From positions 496,001 to 560,000 of the forward strand of contig NZ_WYDQ01000001.1 of assembly GCF_024105635.1 (NCBI RefSeq): a stretch of 64,000 bases of DNA, written 5' to 3'. Below the pieces are notes generated by a model that was not told where the DNA came from, did no database searches, and saw only the letters and a list, made by a program, of their open reading frames with translations. Source of the DNA: Oceanicola sp. 502str15. GTDB lineage: Bacteria > Pseudomonadota > Alphaproteobacteria > Rhodobacterales > Rhodobacteraceae. Numbering within the stretch: position 1 is the first letter of the stretch; each line of letters opens with the position of its first letter. Of this stretch, positions 26,201 through 35,397 are shown one piece after another. The position numbers and the translations under genes are program-made.

Positions 26201-27435
26201 GCTGTGCCCGAGACGCCACCGGCTATCAACGCGACTGGCTCAAGGGTCTGCGCGGCAAGATCACCGCAGGCGAGCCCTTCGCCTTCGTGAATGCCGACAC
26301 GCCTCATGAGCTGTTTCACTTCATGGACGTGCCGATGGTGACAAACCAGTGGTGGTCCGCGGTGATATCGGCCAAGCAGCAGGCGCCGTATTACTTTGAT
26401 TTCATGGAGGAAGAGGGCTTTCACGCCCATCTGCCGCGCTACTCCTCCCTTGGCCTCATGGCGCAGATCGAGGGTGACACGTCGCGTCAGCCATGGGGTG
26501 GATTGCCCGCGCCTGCGCTTCTCTGCGCACGGGCATCGTCTGATGAGCACCCCCGCATCTTTCAACGCTGGGCCGAAGAAACCGGCGCCCCGCTGCACCT
26601 GATCTCGGCCCCCGCCGTGCCGGACCCTGCGCCCGACTGGTGGTCCCTGGCGCGAGACGATTGGGAGGGCTTCTACGGCACCGCCCGGCTGGATCTCGTG
26701 GTGTCGGAAATGCGAGAGCTGATCGTGGCGCTGGAGCAGCTCACAGGCCGGCGCTTTGATGAGGCTGGTTTCGCCCGCTACATGGAAGCCATTGACCGGC
26801 AGGAGAAAATTCTGGAGGAGGTCAGCGAGATGATCGCAGGCGCGCCGCGCGTGCCCATGGGGATCGGCGAGCAGATGCCCAACGTGATGATCCCGCAGTG
26901 GCATCGCGGCACCGACTGGGCGCTCTCTCATGCGGGTGCCTTCAAAAGCGAGGTTGCAGGCCGGATCGAGCGCGGCGAAGGGCCCTGTGAAAACGAGCGC
27001 ATCCGCATGATGTGGATCGGCGCAGGCCTCTGGTTCGACACGGATTTCTACCGGGCCTTCGAAGAGAGCCACGGGGCGGTGTTCGCTTGGTCGATGTATC
27101 TTCCCTTCGCCGCCGATGGCTACATTCGTGCCAGCCACGGCGACCCGCTCAGGGCGCTCGCGGCCCGCGTCAGCGCGATGAACGAACAGCTCCATCAGCC
27201 GCCCTGGGTCAATGCCTGGATGGTCCGCGAAGCCAAGCGTGCCCGCATCGACGTGGCGCTGATGCTGATCCCCGAGCACGACCGCTTTTCCGGCTACGGC
27301 TCGCTCTTTGCGAAGAAGGCGCTGGAAGAAGCAGGCGTGAAGGTCGTCGAGATCTGGTCCGACATGGTGGACCCGCGCAAATGGAACCGTGCCGAGGCAG
27401 AGGCAAAGGTGTCGGAGGCGCTGGAGGCACTATGA
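26197..27435 (+). CDS. 2-hydroxyacyl-CoA dehydratase-like protein, large-subunit type
   Basis: A 412-residue partner of the preceding gene, with GAGGAGG upstream of the ATG. Family landmarks are HELFHFMDVPMVTNQWW, the helix region YSSLGLMAQIEGD, PALLCARASSDEHPRIFQRW, and the C-terminal VVEIWSDMVDPRKWN, which corresponds to the GDxxDPR motif. In active enzymes Cys residues sit in a CSxxR-type segment, in a CD segment and in an NRSCKPWS-like loop; here they read YSS, SSDE and PEHDRFSGYG. Only three Cys occur in the protein (3, 110, 264). No ATPase activator gene is in the window. Confidence 0.7.
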   Translation: MSCARDATGYQRDWLKGLRGKITAGEPFAFVNADTPHELFHFMDVPMVTNQWWSAVISAKQQAPYYFDFMEEEGFHAHLPRYSSLGLMAQIEGDTSRQPWGGLPAPALLCARASSDEHPRIFQRWAEETGAPLHLISAPAVPDPAPDWWSLARDDWEGFYGTARLDLVVSEMRELIVALEQLTGRRFDEAGFARYMEAIDRQEKILEEVSEMIAGAPRVPMGIGEQMPNVMIPQWHRGTDWALSHAGAFKSEVAGRIERGEGPCENERIRMMWIGAGLWFDTDFYRAFEESHGAVFAWSMYLPFAADGYIRASHGDPLRALAARVSAMNEQLHQPPWVNAWMVREAKRARIDVALMLIPEHDRFSGYGSLFAKKALEEAGVKVVEIWSDMVDPRKWNRAEAEAKVSEALEAL

Positions 27436-27441
27436 CTCGGA

Positions 27442-27466
27442 TTGACATAGTTCACTATGTGAACCA
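27442..27466 (+). promoter_or_regulatory. MarR-type operator 3 with -35 box
   Basis: TAGTTCACTATGTGAACCA (27448-27466) is the most symmetric of the three 8-3-8 operators. A TTGACA -35 box (27442-27447) abuts it, so the operator would fill the space between -35 and -10. A good -10 is not obvious. It is the only intergenic site before the CoA-transferase/TRAP operon starting at 27524. Confidence 0.65.
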
Positions 27467-27523
27467 ACCTATCAACAGTGGCCCGGGCGAGGAGGAGTCG
27501 TCAGGGTCGAGGGGAGGTCAGCC

Positions 27524-28648
27524 ATGCAGGCTTTGACAGGGCTCAGGATCGCCGATTTCAGCTGGGTGGGGGCCGGACCGCGCGCCACCAAGGATCTGGC
27601 GGACAATGGCGCCGTGGTCGTGAAGGTCGAGAGCGCCAAGCGCCTCGATCTTGGCCGCAAGTCGCCACCCTTCGCGCGGGGCGAGCGAGCCAACCCGGAT
27701 GCCTCGGCCTTCTTTGCCCAGACCAACACCTCCAAAAAAAGCGTCACCATCAATCTGACCGAACCGGAAGGGCAGGCGCTCGCACGGCGTCTGGTAGCAT
27801 GGGCCGATGTGGTGGTGGAGAATTTCGGGCCGGGCTACATGGAGCGCATCGGCCTGAGCTGGCCGGAACTCTGCAAGATCAAACCGGGCATCATCCTTGC
27901 GTCCGTGTCAGTCGCCGGGCGCACCGGCCCGATGTCTGGCTTTCGCGGCTATGGCAACTCGGCCGCCGCGCACTCCGGCCACGCTGACATGACCGGCTGG
28001 CCAGGGTCGGAGCCGCACATGCCGCCCTATGCCTACGGCGATGTGGTGGCGCCCATGTTCCTGACGGTGGCGATCCTCTCGGCGCTCGAAGAGCGTGAGC
28101 GCACCGGGCAGGGGTCTTGGGTCGACGTCAGCCAGATCGAGCCCATGGCCCATGTGATTGCCGATCTCTTTGCCGGGATGCCCGCGGACAAGCCCGCCAA
28201 TGCCGACCCGCTGATGCATCCGCACGGGGTGTTTCCCTGCCGAGGCGACGACCGCTGGATTGCCATTGCCTGCGAAAATGACCAGCAGCGGGCGGCGCTG
28301 ACAGCGGTGTTGGGCACAGGCGACCTCGCGGAGCAGACCTGTGAGCACGATGCCTTCGATCTCGCCGAAAGGCTCGCATCTGCCGGCGTCCCTGCCGCCC
28401 CGGTACGCGACGGCAAGGCGCTTTCCGAACATGAGGCGTTGCGGGCGGCCGGCCACTTTGTGGAGGTCGAGCACGCGGTACTTGGACCTTCCGCCATGCC
28501 CGCGCCACCCATGGTGATGGAGGCCACCCCGCATGCCGTCGGCCCTGCGCCGCTGCTTGGGGAGCACAATGCGGAGGTGTTCGAGGGCGTTCTCGGGATG
28601 GAGCGCGCCGAGGTCGACCGATTGAAGCAGGCGGGGGTGATCGCATGA
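27524..28648 (+). CDS. CaiB/BaiF family CoA-transferase
   Basis: A 374-residue class III CoA-transferase, with GGGGAGG before the ATG. The N-terminal LRIADFSWVGAGPRATKDLAD, the TNTSKKSVTINL segment and the catalytic Asp in PYAYGDVVAPMF are visible. It is the first gene of an operon controlled by operator 3. The next gene, overlapping by four bases, is a related protein lacking the Asp, so the two could form a heterodimer with this one as the catalytic subunit. Confidence 0.92.
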   Translation: MQALTGLRIADFSWVGAGPRATKDLADNGAVVVKVESAKRLDLGRKSPPFARGERANPDASAFFAQTNTSKKSVTINLTEPEGQALARRLVAWADVVVENFGPGYMERIGLSWPELCKIKPGIILASVSVAGRTGPMSGFRGYGNSAAAHSGHADMTGWPGSEPHMPPYAYGDVVAPMFLTVAILSALEERERTGQGSWVDVSQIEPMAHVIADLFAGMPADKPANADPLMHPHGVFPCRGDDRWIAIACENDQQRAALTAVLGTGDLAEQTCEHDAFDLAERLASAGVPAAPVRDGKALSEHEALRAAGHFVEVEHAVLGPSAMPAPPMVMEATPHAVGPAPLLGEHNAEVFEGVLGMERAEVDRLKQAGVIA

Positions 28649-29640
28649 GCCAGCTCGACGGGATCCGCGTGGTGGTGCTGGCAGACAGGCTGGTGGATCT
28701 TGGTGCCCGGATGCTGGCAGAGCTCGGGGCCGAGGTGGTGCTGGCGCAGGCGGGGGATGGGCTGACGCACGAGCGGGCTCTGGCGTGGCGCCGGGGTCTT
28801 GCAACCGCTGACGAGGCGCTGCCCGACCTTCTGGCCAAGGCCGATATCCTTCTGGATGACCGCCGCACCGAAACGGACCGCCCCGAGGTGGATGCCCTCG
28901 CCGCTGCAAACCCCTCGCTTGTCCATGTGGTCGCCACCGGCTTTCCGCAGGGCGACCCCCGCCCCGTGACCGACCTGACCCTGATGGCCGAATCCGGCCT
29001 GATGCATGTAACCGGAACCAGGGAGGCCCCGCCGCTGCGTCTGCCCGGAGAGCAGGCCTATGCGCTCACCGGCATTCAGGTGGCAACCGCCGCTTTGATG
29101 GGTCTCGCGGCACGTCGGCGCATCGGCAAGGGGCAGCGCATCACGGTTTCGGCGCTGCAATCCGCGGCTCTGGCCAATTACCGCGAGGCGGTGATGTACG
29201 ATTGGACAGGTCGCATCGGCACCCGAAAGGGCAACCTACTGGTGCGCGGCAGCTCAGGAGTGCGGCAGGTCTGGCCCTGTGCGGACGGCTTCGTGACGTG
29301 GTCGATGGTCGACAACCCGGGCATGATGCGGGCCGTCGTGCGGCAGATGGAGGTCGAGGGTGCAGCCGGTGAACTCTCTGGTATCGACTGGGATAGCATC
29401 CTCGTGGCCGAGACCGAGCAGGCCACGATCGACAGGTGGCAGGCCCTCGTCGCGAGCTTCTTTGCCGCCCATACCCGGGCCGAACTCGGGGGGTGGTCCC
29501 TTGAGCAGGGCTGGGGCCTTTCGACAATTGTAACTCTGCCGGAGGTTCGCGACAGCGCGCACCTGAAGGCGCGCGGCCTGTTTCGCGACGGTCTGCCCGG
29601 CCCGCTGTTTCAAACCCATCCGCCCGTGGTGCCGACATGA
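28645..29640 (+). CDS. CaiB/BaiF-like protein lacking the catalytic Asp
   Basis: A 331-residue member of the class III CoA-transferase family, shorter than its neighbours. Where the active enzymes nearby show Asp (GDVVAPM, VDTYCAL, ADIATGA), this protein reads GEQAYALTGIQVA, with Tyr or Ala at the aligned position. The N-terminal part is also reduced. It overlaps its neighbours on both sides (ATGA). The most likely role is a structural or substrate-binding partner of the 27524 product. Heteromeric class III transferases are known. Confidence 0.82.
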   Translation: MSQLDGIRVVVLADRLVDLGARMLAELGAEVVLAQAGDGLTHERALAWRRGLATADEALPDLLAKADILLDDRRTETDRPEVDALAAANPSLVHVVATGFPQGDPRPVTDLTLMAESGLMHVTGTREAPPLRLPGEQAYALTGIQVATAALMGLAARRRIGKGQRITVSALQSAALANYREAVMYDWTGRIGTRKGNLLVRGSSGVRQVWPCADGFVTWSMVDNPGMMRAVVRQMEVEGAAGELSGIDWDSILVAETEQATIDRWQALVASFFAAHTRAELGGWSLEQGWGLSTIVTLPEVRDSAHLKARGLFRDGLPGPLFQTHPPVVPT

Positions 29641-30806
29641 CAGGCACCCTCGCTGGGCTTCGTGTGCTCGACTTTTCCCGGTTGCTGCCCGGCCCCTACT
29701 GCACGTGGCTGATGGCCGATCAGGGGGCGGAGGTGATCCGGGTCGAAAACCCTCGCGAGCTGGCCAAGCAGGCGAGGGTCTTTGGCTGGGACAGGCTCTC
29801 GCCCGAGCAGATGGCCCGACAACGCGGGCGCGACATGCTGGCACGCGGCAAGAAATCGGTGATGCTCGATATGGGCGATCCGGCGGCCCAGAAGGCGCTG
29901 CGCCAACTTGCGGCCAGCTGTGACATGGTGGTGGAAGACTATCGCCCGGGCGTGCTCGACGGCCTCGGGCTGGGTTATGAAGACATGGCGCCAAACAACA
30001 AGGCACTGGTCTACGTGAGCCTCACCCTCACCGGGGCCACCGGCCCGCTGGCGGGCAAACCGGGGCATGACCCTGTGGCACTCGCCCTGTCGGGCGTGCT
30101 CTCGCGCTGCGGAGAGGATCCGGAGGCTCCGGGGCTGCCCGGTATCCCCGCGGCCGATATCGCCACCGGCGCGCATGCCGCCTTTGCTGCCATGGCGGCC
30201 TGGCATGCCGCCAAGGCGACGGGGCAGGGGCGGCATGTGGATGTGTCGATGGCCGATTGCTCCATGACCATGGTGGCCAACATCCTGTCGCGCCACGAAA
30301 ATCCTGCCGATGCCCCGCCACGCGGCGCCCGCCGGGCCGATCTTGGCCTTTGGAAATGCGCGGATGGCAAATGGATCTGCACCACCGACATGGAGCCGCG
30401 CTACTGGGCACGGTTCTGCGAGGCGATGGGCACGCCGGAGTTTGCCGATGCACAGATGGACGCCTCGCGTCGTGACGAGATCCGCGAGGCGCTCGCATCG
30501 CTCTTTGCGGCCCACCCGCGCAGTCACTGGCTCGCGCTCTTCGAGCGTACCGAAACCCAGTTTGCGCCGGTCAACGATGTCGCCGAAGCCCTTGCCGAGC
30601 CGCATTTTCGCGCCCGTGGCATGGTGGTGGAGGTCGAGGCCCCGGGCGGGGCGCTCACGCAGCTCGGCCCGCCGGTCCGGCTCGGTGGAGAGCCCCGGCC
30701 GACACCGGCACAGCTTCCCGGCGCGGATACCCGAACCGTGCTCGCCAGCCTCGGACTCGATGCAAAAGCCATTACCGCGCTTTACGGCGCTCCGCAGAAG
30801 ACCTGA
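29637..30806 (+). CDS. CaiB/BaiF family CoA-transferase
   Basis: A 389-residue class III CoA-transferase with the opening LAGLRVLDFSRLLPGPYCTW and the catalytic Asp in IPAADIATGAHAAFAAM. It is the third such gene in a row and ends 18 bp before the TRAP binding-protein gene. Having two complete transferases in one operon suggests that two different acids are activated or exchanged, for example the substrate and a later intermediate. Confidence 0.92.
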   Translation: MTGTLAGLRVLDFSRLLPGPYCTWLMADQGAEVIRVENPRELAKQARVFGWDRLSPEQMARQRGRDMLARGKKSVMLDMGDPAAQKALRQLAASCDMVVEDYRPGVLDGLGLGYEDMAPNNKALVYVSLTLTGATGPLAGKPGHDPVALALSGVLSRCGEDPEAPGLPGIPAADIATGAHAAFAAMAAWHAAKATGQGRHVDVSMADCSMTMVANILSRHENPADAPPRGARRADLGLWKCADGKWICTTDMEPRYWARFCEAMGTPEFADAQMDASRRDEIREALASLFAAHPRSHWLALFERTETQFAPVNDVAEALAEPHFRARGMVVEVEAPGGALTQLGPPVRLGGEPRPTPAQLPGADTRTVLASLGLDAKAITALYGAPQKT

Positions 30807-30824
30807 CATAAAGGGAGGAACCTT

Positions 30825-31832
30825 ATGAAACTTGTCAGCACCCTCACCGCCATGACCGCCGCACTGGCCGCGCTGCCTGCGTTCGCGGCCGATTTCACGC
30901 TCACCTACGCCTCGCCCTACACCGAGGCCCACCCCTACGGCGCGGCCGATGCCGAGTGGATCGCCCGGATCGAAGAGCAGACCGGCGGGCGGGTGGAGAT
31001 CACCCCCTACTGGGGCCGCTCGCTGATCACCTCGCGCGAAGGGGTCGATGAGCTGGCCGCCGGGGTGGCCGACATGGCCTATATCGCCCCCATCTACGCC
31101 CGCTCCGGCTATGACATGAACCGCCTCGTGCCGGGCATGTTCTATGGCTACACCGAGCCCAAGGATGTGCTCGATGTCTACATGAAGCTCTGGGACGAAT
31201 ATCCTGTTTTCGCTGAAGAACTGGGCGATGTTAAAGTGCTCGGCTACAACGTTGGCACCCCGATGCACCTGCTGTTGCGCGAGAAGCCGGTCGAAAGCCT
31301 CGAAGACCTGAAAGGCCTGCGCATCCGCTCGGCGGTCGACTTCATCGGCCCGCTGGCGGCCTATGGCGCCGAGGGCGTGACAATGCCGATGACAGAAACC
31401 TATCCGGCGCTCGAAAAGGGCGTGGTCGACGGGGTAATCGCGCCCTATGAGGCGCTCAAATCCCTGAGCTTTGCAGAGGTCGTGGGGTTCTACTCCGAAC
31501 TGCCCCACAGCCGCGGCGCCTATCCGAGCCGGGGCATCAACACAGCCGCCTGGGACAAGCTGCCCGAAGACATTCAGCAGGTGCTGATGGACAACGTCGA
31601 ATGGCTCTCGCTGCGCACCCTCGAACTGGCGCAGGAGGCAGAGGACGCCGGCCGGGCCTATGGCGAGGAGAAGGGCGTGGTGTTCAACGACGTGTCGGAC
31701 GAGATGAAGACCGAGTATTCCACCAAGTTCGCCCCGGCGATGGAGGAAGTGGCCGGCAAGCTCGACGCGGAAGGCAAGCCCGGCACCGAAGTGCTCAAAG
31801 CCATCCGCGCCGCCCACGGCGACGCGATGTAG
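30825..31832 (+). CDS. TRAP transporter solute-binding protein (DctP type)
   Basis: A 335-residue periplasmic protein with a signal peptide ending ALPAFA before ADFTL, and AGGAGG before the ATG. The DctP fold is seen in YTEAHPYGAADAEWIARIEEQTGGRVEI and in the central EDLKGLRIRSAVDFIGPLAAYGAEGVTMP, which contains the conserved Arg that usually grips a carboxylate. It supplies the DctQM permease encoded next. The ligand is likely the organic acid handled by the upstream CoA-transferases. Confidence 0.93.
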   Translation: MKLVSTLTAMTAALAALPAFAADFTLTYASPYTEAHPYGAADAEWIARIEEQTGGRVEITPYWGRSLITSREGVDELAAGVADMAYIAPIYARSGYDMNRLVPGMFYGYTEPKDVLDVYMKLWDEYPVFAEELGDVKVLGYNVGTPMHLLLREKPVESLEDLKGLRIRSAVDFIGPLAAYGAEGVTMPMTETYPALEKGVVDGVIAPYEALKSLSFAEVVGFYSELPHSRGAYPSRGINTAAWDKLPEDIQQVLMDNVEWLSLRTLELAQEAEDAGRAYGEEKGVVFNDVSDEMKTEYSTKFAPAMEEVAGKLDAEGKPGTEVLKAIRAAHGDAM

Positions 31833-31889
31833 GATGCTGGCAACCGGCGGAAGGCCACGCTTTCCGCCGGTGCCGAGGAAAGGCAGATC

Positions 31890-32378
31890 ATGCAGGTAGC
31901 AGAACGCATCTTGGGTCGGATCGTTGCCGTGGCGGCGCTTATCGGTGTGGCCTCTCTGGTCGCGCTGATGGCGTTGACGGTGGTAACTGTCACGTTCCGG
32001 GCCATTTCGGTGGCCTTTCCGGGCACTTACGTTCTGGCCGAGCTGCTGTTGATCCCGGCTGTGGCCTTCTCGCTGACCTATGCCGCATGGTGTGGCGCGC
32101 ATACGAGGGTGGAGCTGCTGACAGACCGGCTTCCGCGCCGGATCTCGGGGCCACTCAACGGGCTGATGCTGGCGGCTGGCTGCGGTTTCTGGGGCTTCGT
32201 CGCCTTTTCCGCCTATGAAGATGCTCTGAAACATGGCGCCCAGGGCGAAGTCACGCCGCTGCTCGATATTCCCGTCGCCCCGTTTCGCTGGCTCATGGTC
32301 GTGGCCCTCGGGCTGCTGATCGTCGTCCTCCTCTTTCGCGCCCTTCAGGCCGCTCTCGGACAGGAACCCACAGAATGA
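31890..32378 (+). CDS. TRAP transporter small permease (DctQ type)
   Basis: A 162-residue membrane protein with four hydrophobic segments, at about 13-33, 44-64, 91-110 and 128-148. The position between DctP and DctM and the four-helix layout identify it. The ATG overlap with the large permease gene (ATGA) indicates coupled translation. It stabilises the large permease in the inner membrane. Confidence 0.9.
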   Translation: MQVAERILGRIVAVAALIGVASLVALMALTVVTVTFRAISVAFPGTYVLAELLLIPAVAFSLTYAAWCGAHTRVELLTDRLPRRISGPLNGLMLAAGCGFWGFVAFSAYEDALKHGAQGEVTPLLDIPVAPFRWLMVVALGLLIVVLLFRALQAALGQEPTE

Positions 32379-33691
32379 CCCCCGTTGCTGCCGGTTTCCT
32401 TGGCGTATCCCTGCTGTTCGGCCTGCTGGGTCTCGGTATGCCAATCGGCTTTGCCATGGGGCTGGTCGGCGCCTTCGGCTTTGCCATGCTGCTCACCTTC
32501 AAGGCCGCGCTCATCAAGGTGGGGGTGGTCGCCTTCGACCTGTCCACCAACTATGCCATCGGCACGGTGCCGCTGTTCCTGTTCATGGCGCATATCCTCT
32601 TTGCCAGCGGCATCGGGCGCGATCTCTACGATTTTGCCGCCCGCTGCCTGGGCCACCGTCGCGGCGGGCTGGCCATGGCCACCATCGGCGCCTCGGCGGG
32701 GTTTGCTTCGGTCAACGCCTCATCCCTCGCAACCACCGCCACCATGGGGCTGGTGGCGCTGCCGGAGATGCGCAAGCACGGTTATTCCAACGCCCTGGCG
32801 GCCGGGTCCGTGGCGGCGGGCGGCACGATCGGCTCGCTCATTCCACCCTCGGGCATGTTCATCATCTACGGCATCCTGACCGAAACCTCGATCGGCGACA
32901 TGTTTGCCGCCGGCATCGTGCCCGGCGTGCTGCTCGCCCTCTTCTACATGGCCGTCATCGCCATTCGCTGCCGGATCAACCCGGCGGCAGGGCCGGCGGG
33001 GCCGCGGTTTTCATGGCGCGAGCGCTGGGACGGGCTGAAGCGCACGGGCGATGTGATCCTGCTGTTTTTCCTCGTCATGGGCGGGATCATCTGGGGCTGG
33101 TTCACCCCCACGGAGGCCGGGGCCATGGGCGCCTTCGGGGCGCTGTTGATCGCCGGATTGCGGGGGCGGCTCGGATTTTCGGAGGTGCGAGAGGCGGTCT
33201 ACGACACGCTGAAGACCACCGGCATGATCTTTGGCATCCTCTTCGGGGCGCTGGTGTTCAATGCCTTTGTCACCGTCACCACCATTCCGCACCACGTGGT
33301 CGGCTGGGTGACGGGCTCAGGCCTGCCCGCTCTGGCGGTCCTGTTGCTGATCCTGCTGGTCTATTTCTTTCTCGGCATGATCCTCGATGCCTCCGCGATG
33401 ATGACCCTGACCGTGCCGCTCTTCTTCCCGCTCATCATGGGGCTGGACCTCTGGGTGGTGGGCGAGGGGGCCAAGGCGGTGTTCTTCGGGGTGCTGGTGG
33501 TACGGATGACGGAGATCGCGCTGATCACGCCACCGGTGGGCATGAACGTCTATGTGCTCTCCGGGGTGGCCCGCGACATACCTCTGTCCACCATGTTCAG
33601 GGGCACGGCGGCCTTCGTTCTGGCCGATGTGGTGCATGTTGCCCTGCTGCTCGCGCTTCCGGCGCTTATCCTTTGGCTTCCGGGCCTCTGA
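32375..33691 (+). CDS. TRAP transporter large permease (DctM type)
   Basis: A 438-residue polytopic protein, the usual size for DctM. It forms the transport channel and uses a sodium gradient. Conserved elements include GSVAAGGTIGSLIPPSGMFIIYG and the C-terminal MTEIALITPPVGMNVYVLSG. It is the last gene of the operon; 182 bp without a recognised gene follow before the convergent pleD. Confidence 0.94.
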   Translation: MTPVAAGFLGVSLLFGLLGLGMPIGFAMGLVGAFGFAMLLTFKAALIKVGVVAFDLSTNYAIGTVPLFLFMAHILFASGIGRDLYDFAARCLGHRRGGLAMATIGASAGFASVNASSLATTATMGLVALPEMRKHGYSNALAAGSVAAGGTIGSLIPPSGMFIIYGILTETSIGDMFAAGIVPGVLLALFYMAVIAIRCRINPAAGPAGPRFSWRERWDGLKRTGDVILLFFLVMGGIIWGWFTPTEAGAMGAFGALLIAGLRGRLGFSEVREAVYDTLKTTGMIFGILFGALVFNAFVTVTTIPHHVVGWVTGSGLPALAVLLLILLVYFFLGMILDASAMMTLTVPLFFPLIMGLDLWVVGEGAKAVFFGVLVVRMTEIALITPPVGMNVYVLSGVARDIPLSTMFRGTAAFVLADVVHVALLLALPALILWLPGL

Positions 33692-33873
33692 CCAGGCTCG
33701 CCAACCGCCGCGCCAACTTTCCCATTGTCGATTGTCGGGAGGGTTAGTTGGCAAGGCAATTCAAGAACAGGGCACGCCGTTGCGCCGCGCGTTCGGGCGC
33801 GGGACATCCGAAGGCGTGGCGCGGCGGCAGCGTCGGCGCAGAGCTTCTCTCTCACAGGACTGAGCGCCAAAGG

Positions 33874-35298
33874 CTAAGCCGCATCGCGCCCCAAGGTCAC
33901 CGTGTTGCGGCCCTGTGCCTTGGACAGCAGAAGCGCCTTGTCGGCCTTGTCGATCATCGCCTCCAGGGCCAAGTTGCTCTCTTCTCCGCCAGACACCAGC
34001 GTGCGGCCCGCACCATCCCCGACAGCCACGCCAATGGACACCGTCTGCCGGATACGTCCGGCAGCTGCGGAGCCGGGCAGGGCGATGGGCTCGGCGTCGA
34101 TCAGGCGGCAAAGGCGGTGGGCTGCGGCGCGGGCCTCTTCCTCAGTGGTGTCGGGCATTGCCACCAGAAACTCCTCGCCGCCGATCCGCGCCACCATGTC
34201 GACATTGCGCAGGTTGTCCGAGATCCGCCTGGCCACGGCGCGCAGCACCATGTCACCAGCCGCATGACCGTGCCTGTCGTTCACCAGCTTGAAGCGGTCG
34301 AGATCCAGCACCATGACCGCAAAGCACTTTCCGGTTTCGCGGGCGCGGTCGCTGAGCCGGGCGAGGTGCGAGAGCGCGTAGCGCCGGTTGTAGAGGCCGG
34401 TGAGCGAGTCCGTGACCGCCAGTTTCAGCCCGTCGCGCACGCGCCGACGGAGCCGGTCGTGCTCGCGTTTGCGGGCGACGAGTGTGGTGAGCCGCACGGC
34501 CAGTTCGCGCCCATCCACCGGCGCCTCGATCAGGTCGGCGGCCCCAAGGTCGAGCGCCATCGCCGCGAGCGCCGGATCGGGGCCGCTCAGGACGACGAGG
34601 GCCGCGGCGTGGCGTGACCAGCGCCGGGATCGCAGTTCGCTCATCAGGTGCAACCCGTCACCCTCGTGGCGCAGATCCGCAGCAATGACATAGATGTCCT
34701 GTAGCGCAGGCGTTGTTTCATTGAGGGCGGAGTGGCGGTCGAGCACGCTGATGCGATGGGGCAGAAGACTGGCCAAAGCATCGCGCCAGCTCTGGGCGGT
34801 GGCAATGTCCCGCGCCACCAGCGCAATCCGGGCCGGGCGGGCAAACTCCTCTGCCTCCTCGGCAAAGCCGAGAGCGCGACTGGTGGTATCGCGCAGCCTC
34901 AGCTCCTCGGAGACCTCGCGCATTCGCATCAGGTTGCGAATGCGGGCGAGCAACTGGGTTTCCTCGATGGGTTTCGGCAGAAAGGCATCGGCCCCGGTCT
35001 CCAGCGCAGCGCGCATCAACTCGGCGCGGGCGACACCTTCGGCGGGGGCGCCGCTTGCGATGATGGGAATGCCGCTCAACTCCTCGTCGGCCCGTAGGGC
35101 CCGGCAGGCCGCCAGTCCCGGCGCGCCCGGACGGTCGGCGTCGAGCATCACCAGCCTCGGTCGGATGGTGCGTACGAGGCTCACAATGTCCTGCCCGGTG
35201 CTGCTGGCCACAACATCGTAGCAGGCCGCCGCGAGCTTGACCTTCAGCGCGACCCGGTTGGTCGGCACATCATCCACGATCAGGACTTTCCCTGGCAT
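33874..35298 (-). CDS. pleD: Two-receiver diguanylate cyclase PleD
   Basis: A 474-residue response regulator that makes c-di-GMP. The order is receiver 1 (about 4-120, phosphoacceptor Asp53 in VMLDADRPG), an adaptor receiver (about 155-275) and GGDEF (about 300-474). The active site reads GGEEF at 373-377, and a product-inhibition RxxD site (RNVD) lies five residues before it. This architecture matches Caulobacter PleD. No divK-like gene is adjacent, unlike Caulobacter. It is divergent from a DUF3572 gene across a 99-bp AT-richer region. Confidence 0.92.
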   Translation of the reverse strand: MPGKVLIVDDVPTNRVALKVKLAAACYDVVASSTGQDIVSLVRTIRPRLVMLDADRPGAPGLAACRALRADEELSGIPIIASGAPAEGVARAELMRAALETGADAFLPKPIEETQLLARIRNLMRMREVSEELRLRDTTSRALGFAEEAEEFARPARIALVARDIATAQSWRDALASLLPHRISVLDRHSALNETTPALQDIYVIAADLRHEGDGLHLMSELRSRRWSRHAAALVVLSGPDPALAAMALDLGAADLIEAPVDGRELAVRLTTLVARKREHDRLRRRVRDGLKLAVTDSLTGLYNRRYALSHLARLSDRARETGKCFAVMVLDLDRFKLVNDRHGHAAGDMVLRAVARRISDNLRNVDMVARIGGEEFLVAMPDTTEEEARAAAHRLCRLIDAEPIALPGSAAAGRIRQTVSIGVAVGDGAGRTLVSGGEESNLALEAMIDKADKALLLSKAQGRNTVTLGRDAA

Positions 35299-35397
35299 CG
35301 CCTTATCCTTCCGCGCGTGTCCGCGCCTTTCCCCTGTGGGGCGTATTCTGTATGGAGTTGGTTAATAAAACCTTTCGATTTGTTAACGAGGCCGCGA

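Noticed and set aside
29610..32444. Long minus-strand open frame opposite the CoA-transferase and TRAP genes
   Set aside because: Low-complexity His/Gly/Arg-rich translation with no motif; the plus strand codes for recognisable proteins throughout.
35355..35390. Possible CtrA boxes (GGTTAATAAA and GTTAAC) between pleD and DUF3572
   Set aside because: The full TTAA-N7-TTAA spacing is not met; two TTAA-type half-sites in an AT-richer promoter are not enough.
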